A program made the translations under genes and the position numbers. The notes under the pieces are model-generated. The model saw nothing but the letters and a program-made list of their open reading frames with translations. It ran no database searches and was not told the origin of the DNA. Positions 41,811-43,950 of a DNA stretch of 43,950 nt are shown here, one piece after another. The first letter of the stretch is position 1. Each line of letters opens with the position of its first letter. The DNA is from Desulfocapsa sp. Its GTDB lineage: Bacteria; Desulfobacterota; Desulfobulbia; Desulfobulbales; Desulfocapsaceae. The DNA lies in NCBI GenBank assembly GCA_030145625.1, contig JAQYVF010000035.1, forward strand, positions 1-43,950. Direction: 5' to 3'.

Positions 41811-43046
41811 ATGAAAATAGTTATAGACGTAGGCGTAATAGGTCTGGCTCAGCTTTTCGAGACTGCCAGAACCGGTATATACAGAGTCATCAGCAACCTG
41901 TCGCTGGAGTTGTTGGCCCGAGATGATCTTGATCTTACTTTTTCCTCGCTTTCTTCTTTGCAGGTGAATCAGTTAACGGATCTCTATTTTGCAGAGAAAA
42001 ACTTTGCTGCAAAATCGTTTCCGCGAAATTGGTTTGAGAAATCATTGATCACCCTTGCCGGATGTGATCGTCAAACCAGTCAGGAACATATAGCTGCAAA
42101 AATCCTCTCAAAGCTTTATCGCACATCGCTTTCTCACAGGATTGGGGTGGAGGCGGATCTCTTTCACTCACACTATTCTGCCTTGCCTTGTTTTCGGTCT
42201 CGGCAGGCTCCTGTCCGTATGATGACTATTTACGATATCATTCCTCTCATCCATCCTGAATATTTTGCTGATGGTTTTGTAGAAGAATTTCGGCCCATTG
42301 TCGAGTCTTTTTCTCCCCAGGATGATTTTCTTTTTACCATCTCAGAGTGCACAAAAAATGACATTTGCAGCTATTTTGCAATGGACCCGGAAAGAGTCTT
42401 TGTTACGCCTTTGGCGGCATCATCGAATCTCTATTATCCAGTGCTTGACAGGGAATTGATTGCAGAAGTGAAACAACGATTTCATATTCCAGATGGACGG
42501 TATTTTCTTACCCTGGCCACAGTGGAAAAGAGGAAAAATCTCAAAATGTCCATGGATTGTTTTCGCGAAATTCTGAAAGAGCCCGGGTGTGAAGATCTTT
42601 CCTTTGTACTGGTTGGTACTCGAGGCTGGAAGGTAAAAGAGTTACTTAAGGAAATTGATAACGATCCAATTTTGCAAAACAGGGTGATTTTTACCGGCTT
42701 TATTCCAGATCAATATCTCAGCGCACTATACAGCGGTGCTGAGGCCTTTCTCTATCCGTCTCTTTATGAAGGATTTGGCTTGCCCCCTTTGGAGGCTATG
42801 CAATGTGGTCTGCCGGTTATTGCCTCGAACACCAGTTCGTTGCCGGAAGTTGTCGGTGATGCCGGGATCCTTGTGAACCCACGGGATAACGAGCAGATTT
42901 GTCAGGCCATGATGACTCTGCTTGAAAATAGAGAGGTTCGTGACGAATATGCCCGAAAAGGGCTTGCCAGGGCAGAGAAGTTTTCATGGCGGCGATGTGC
43001 TGAGCAGACAGTATCCGGGTACCAAAGGGCCTGGAATGGTCGCTAG
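41811..43046 (+). CDS. GT4 family glycosyltransferase
   Basis: 412 residues from ATG 41811, chosen because the product then opens with a first Rossmann strand (MKIVIDVGVIG) and an ARTGIYRVISNL donor loop. The frame extends upstream to TTG 41721, which would overlap UXS by 23 bases; neither start has a clear ribosome binding site. The C-terminal half has FLTLATVEKRKN, a GTRGWK segment and E-x7-E Glu320/Glu328 in YEGFGLPPLEAM, marking the GT4 group near MtfB/WbpY-like mannosyl- and rhamnosyltransferases. It lies between uxs and another GT4 gene. Donor unknown. Confidence 0.9.
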   Translation: MKIVIDVGVIGLAQLFETARTGIYRVISNLSLELLARDDLDLTFSSLSSLQVNQLTDLYFAEKNFAAKSFPRNWFEKSLITLAGCDRQTSQEHIAAKILSKLYRTSLSHRIGVEADLFHSHYSALPCFRSRQAPVRMMTIYDIIPLIHPEYFADGFVEEFRPIVESFSPQDDFLFTISECTKNDICSYFAMDPERVFVTPLAASSNLYYPVLDRELIAEVKQRFHIPDGRYFLTLATVEKRKNLKMSMDCFREILKEPGCEDLSFVLVGTRGWKVKELLKEIDNDPILQNRVIFTGFIPDQYLSALYSGAEAFLYPSLYEGFGLPPLEAMQCGLPVIASNTSSLPEVVGDAGILVNPRDNEQICQAMMTLLENREVRDEYARKGLARAEKFSWRRCAEQTVSGYQRAWNGR

Positions 43047-43063
43047 GCTGAGACCTTAAGTTT

Positions 43064-43950
43064 ATGCGTATATTTTACGATTATCAGATCTTTGCTCTGC
43101 AGGAAGTAGGTGGTATCTCCAGGTACTTCATTGAACTTGCCTGCAGACTCCCAGCCAGCTCCCCAGAGATTGAAACAACCGTGCTTGCCCCGGTTTATAT
43201 TAATGCGTCTCTTGCTACCAGTCCTGTGCACAAGATTGGCTGGAAGGTGCCTTGCTTTCCAGGTAAGCACCGTATACTTCCTGTTATTAATCGTCTTGCC
43301 AGCCGTTCAATCCTCAAAAATCAGCATCCTGATATCGTTCATGAGACCTATTATACGTCCACAGTACAATCATCTCATATTCCCCATATCCTCACTGTTT
43401 ATGATATGATCCATGAGCGTTTTCCCAATCAGTTTCAAGGGCCTGATCTGCATATTCCTCAACTCAAAGCCAAAGCGGTTGAACGGGCAGATCATGTGAT
43501 CGCAATTTCAAATAATACTCGTGATGATCTCATAAAATATCTGAATGTCTCACCTGAGAAAATTTCTGTTATTCCGCTAGCGACATCATTTGAGAAACCT
43601 GAGAAGAAAAAAGATGTAAACCTCAATGAAAGACCTTATCTTCTCTATGTGGGACTCAGGGAGGGAGTTAAAAATTTTCAGACACTCCTGTTGGCCTTTG
43701 CTCATTCTACCTTGTTATCTTCTGAATTCGATCTCCTGTGTGTAGGGGGCGGCGAGTTTAGCTCTGAAGAGATACGCTGTCTGCACAGATTAGGTGTGAG
43801 TGATCGAATCAAACATCAGCATGCAGATGATAGTCTGTTGGCATCTCTCTATTCGCATGCCGCTTTGTTTGTCTATCCTTCGCTCTATGAGGGGTTTGGT
43901 CTGCCACTTTTGGAGGCAATGCGTTGTGGCTGCCCCGTGGCCTGCAGTAA
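43064..43950 (+). CDS. GT4 family glycosyltransferase (3' end cut by window)
   Basis: The frame opens at ATG 43064, 17 bases after the previous stop, and has no stop up to the right edge, giving 295 visible residues. It begins MRIFYDYQIFALQEVGGISR, typical of a GT4 subgroup with a GGISRY donor loop, continues with HETYYTS and TVYDMIHERFP, then a second Rossmann start YLLYVGLREGVKNF. E-x7-E is visible as Glu276/Glu284 in YEGFGLPLLEAM. Only some 70-90 C-terminal residues are missing if it has normal GT4 length. It is probably co-transcribed with uxs and the preceding GT4. Confidence 0.9.
   Translation, partial: MRIFYDYQIFALQEVGGISRYFIELACRLPASSPEIETTVLAPVYINASLATSPVHKIGWKVPCFPGKHRILPVINRLASRSILKNQHPDIVHETYYTSTVQSSHIPHILTVYDMIHERFPNQFQGPDLHIPQLKAKAVERADHVIAISNNTRDDLIKYLNVSPEKISVIPLATSFEKPEKKKDVNLNERPYLLYVGLREGVKNFQTLLLAFAHSTLLSSEFDLLCVGGGEFSSEEIRCLHRLGVSDRIKHQHADDSLLASLYSHAALFVYPSLYEGFGLPLLEAMRCGCPVACS

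Noticed and set aside
43110-43409. 99-codon plus-strand open frame near the right edge
   Set aside because: It is a shadow in another frame of the GT4 gene that starts at 43064 and runs off the window.
1-43950. tRNA, rRNA, CRISPR array, insertion sequence or phage genes
   Set aside because: Nothing with these features was found on reading; the region is continuous glycan coding sequence with short gaps.

Overview
The window is a dense glycan-assembly region of a Gram-negative bacterium. About 34 genes cover almost all of it, and nearly every recognisable one makes, transfers, modifies or exports sugar polymers. Gene order and families (Gmd/Rmd-like pair, ABC-2 O-antigen exporter, coiled-coil methyltransferase, many GT-C membrane proteins, PHP/GlpD/AsnB-like cassette, secreted proteins) and moderate GC would fit a Desulfobacterota relative, perhaps Desulfobulbales. 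That placement is inference only: no rRNA or housekeeping marker is present. No tRNA, rRNA, CRISPR array, transposase, integrase or phage gene was seen.

Layout. (1) 1-362: 3' end of a gene cut by the window edge. (2) 516-11556, + strand: gmd, a Gmd-like paralogue (candidate GDP-4-keto-6-deoxymannose reductase), ABC exporter permease and ATPase (Wzm/Wzt with C-terminal glycan-binding domain), a coiled-coil methyltransferase, a two-domain GT4 enzyme and a 1025-residue GT-C-like membrane protein. This resembles an ABC-exported, end-capped O-antigen system, possibly a D-rhamnan. (3) 11593-18960: acyltransferase, degenerate PHP-type protein, GlpD-like FAD oxidoreductase, methyltransferase, GT4 and AsnB-like amidotransferase. 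(4) 19114-25840: SDR, hexapeptide acyltransferase, GT4, GT2, Wzx-like flippase and a GT-C-like protein, which is a second assembly route. (5) 26085-27127: a self-contained unit of two small secreted proteins between a good sigma-70-like promoter and a strong terminator. (6) 27257-33774: sugar O-methyltransferase, polyprenyl-phosphate glycosyltransferase, secreted beta-propeller-like protein, SGNH hydrolase and GT-C protein with a discoidin-like C-terminus. (7) 33771-40392, - strand: PMT/ArnT-like GT-C, Dpm1-like GT2, MBOAT acyltransferase and a PA14-SGNH membrane protein. (8) 40790 to the end, + strand: UDP-glucuronate decarboxylase and two GT4 enzymes, the second cut by the right edge.

How they may work together: cytoplasmic enzymes supply GDP-6-deoxyhexose and UDP-xylose; GT4/GT2 enzymes build lipid-linked chains; Wzm/Wzt and the Wzx-like protein offer two export routes; two polyprenol-phosphate sugar synthases could feed the four periplasm-facing GT-C proteins; and MBOAT/SGNH, integral-membrane and hexapeptide acyltransferases plus three methyltransferases decorate the products. 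No polymerase (Wzy), ligase (WaaL) or initiating phosphoglycosyltransferase was recognised, so those functions probably lie outside the window.

Most worth following up: the secreted two-gene unit (26085-27127), the PHP/GlpD/AsnB cassette (12636-18960), the PA14-SGNH/MBOAT pair (37280-40392), and the two polyprenol-P-sugar synthase/GT-C modules that meet tail to tail.
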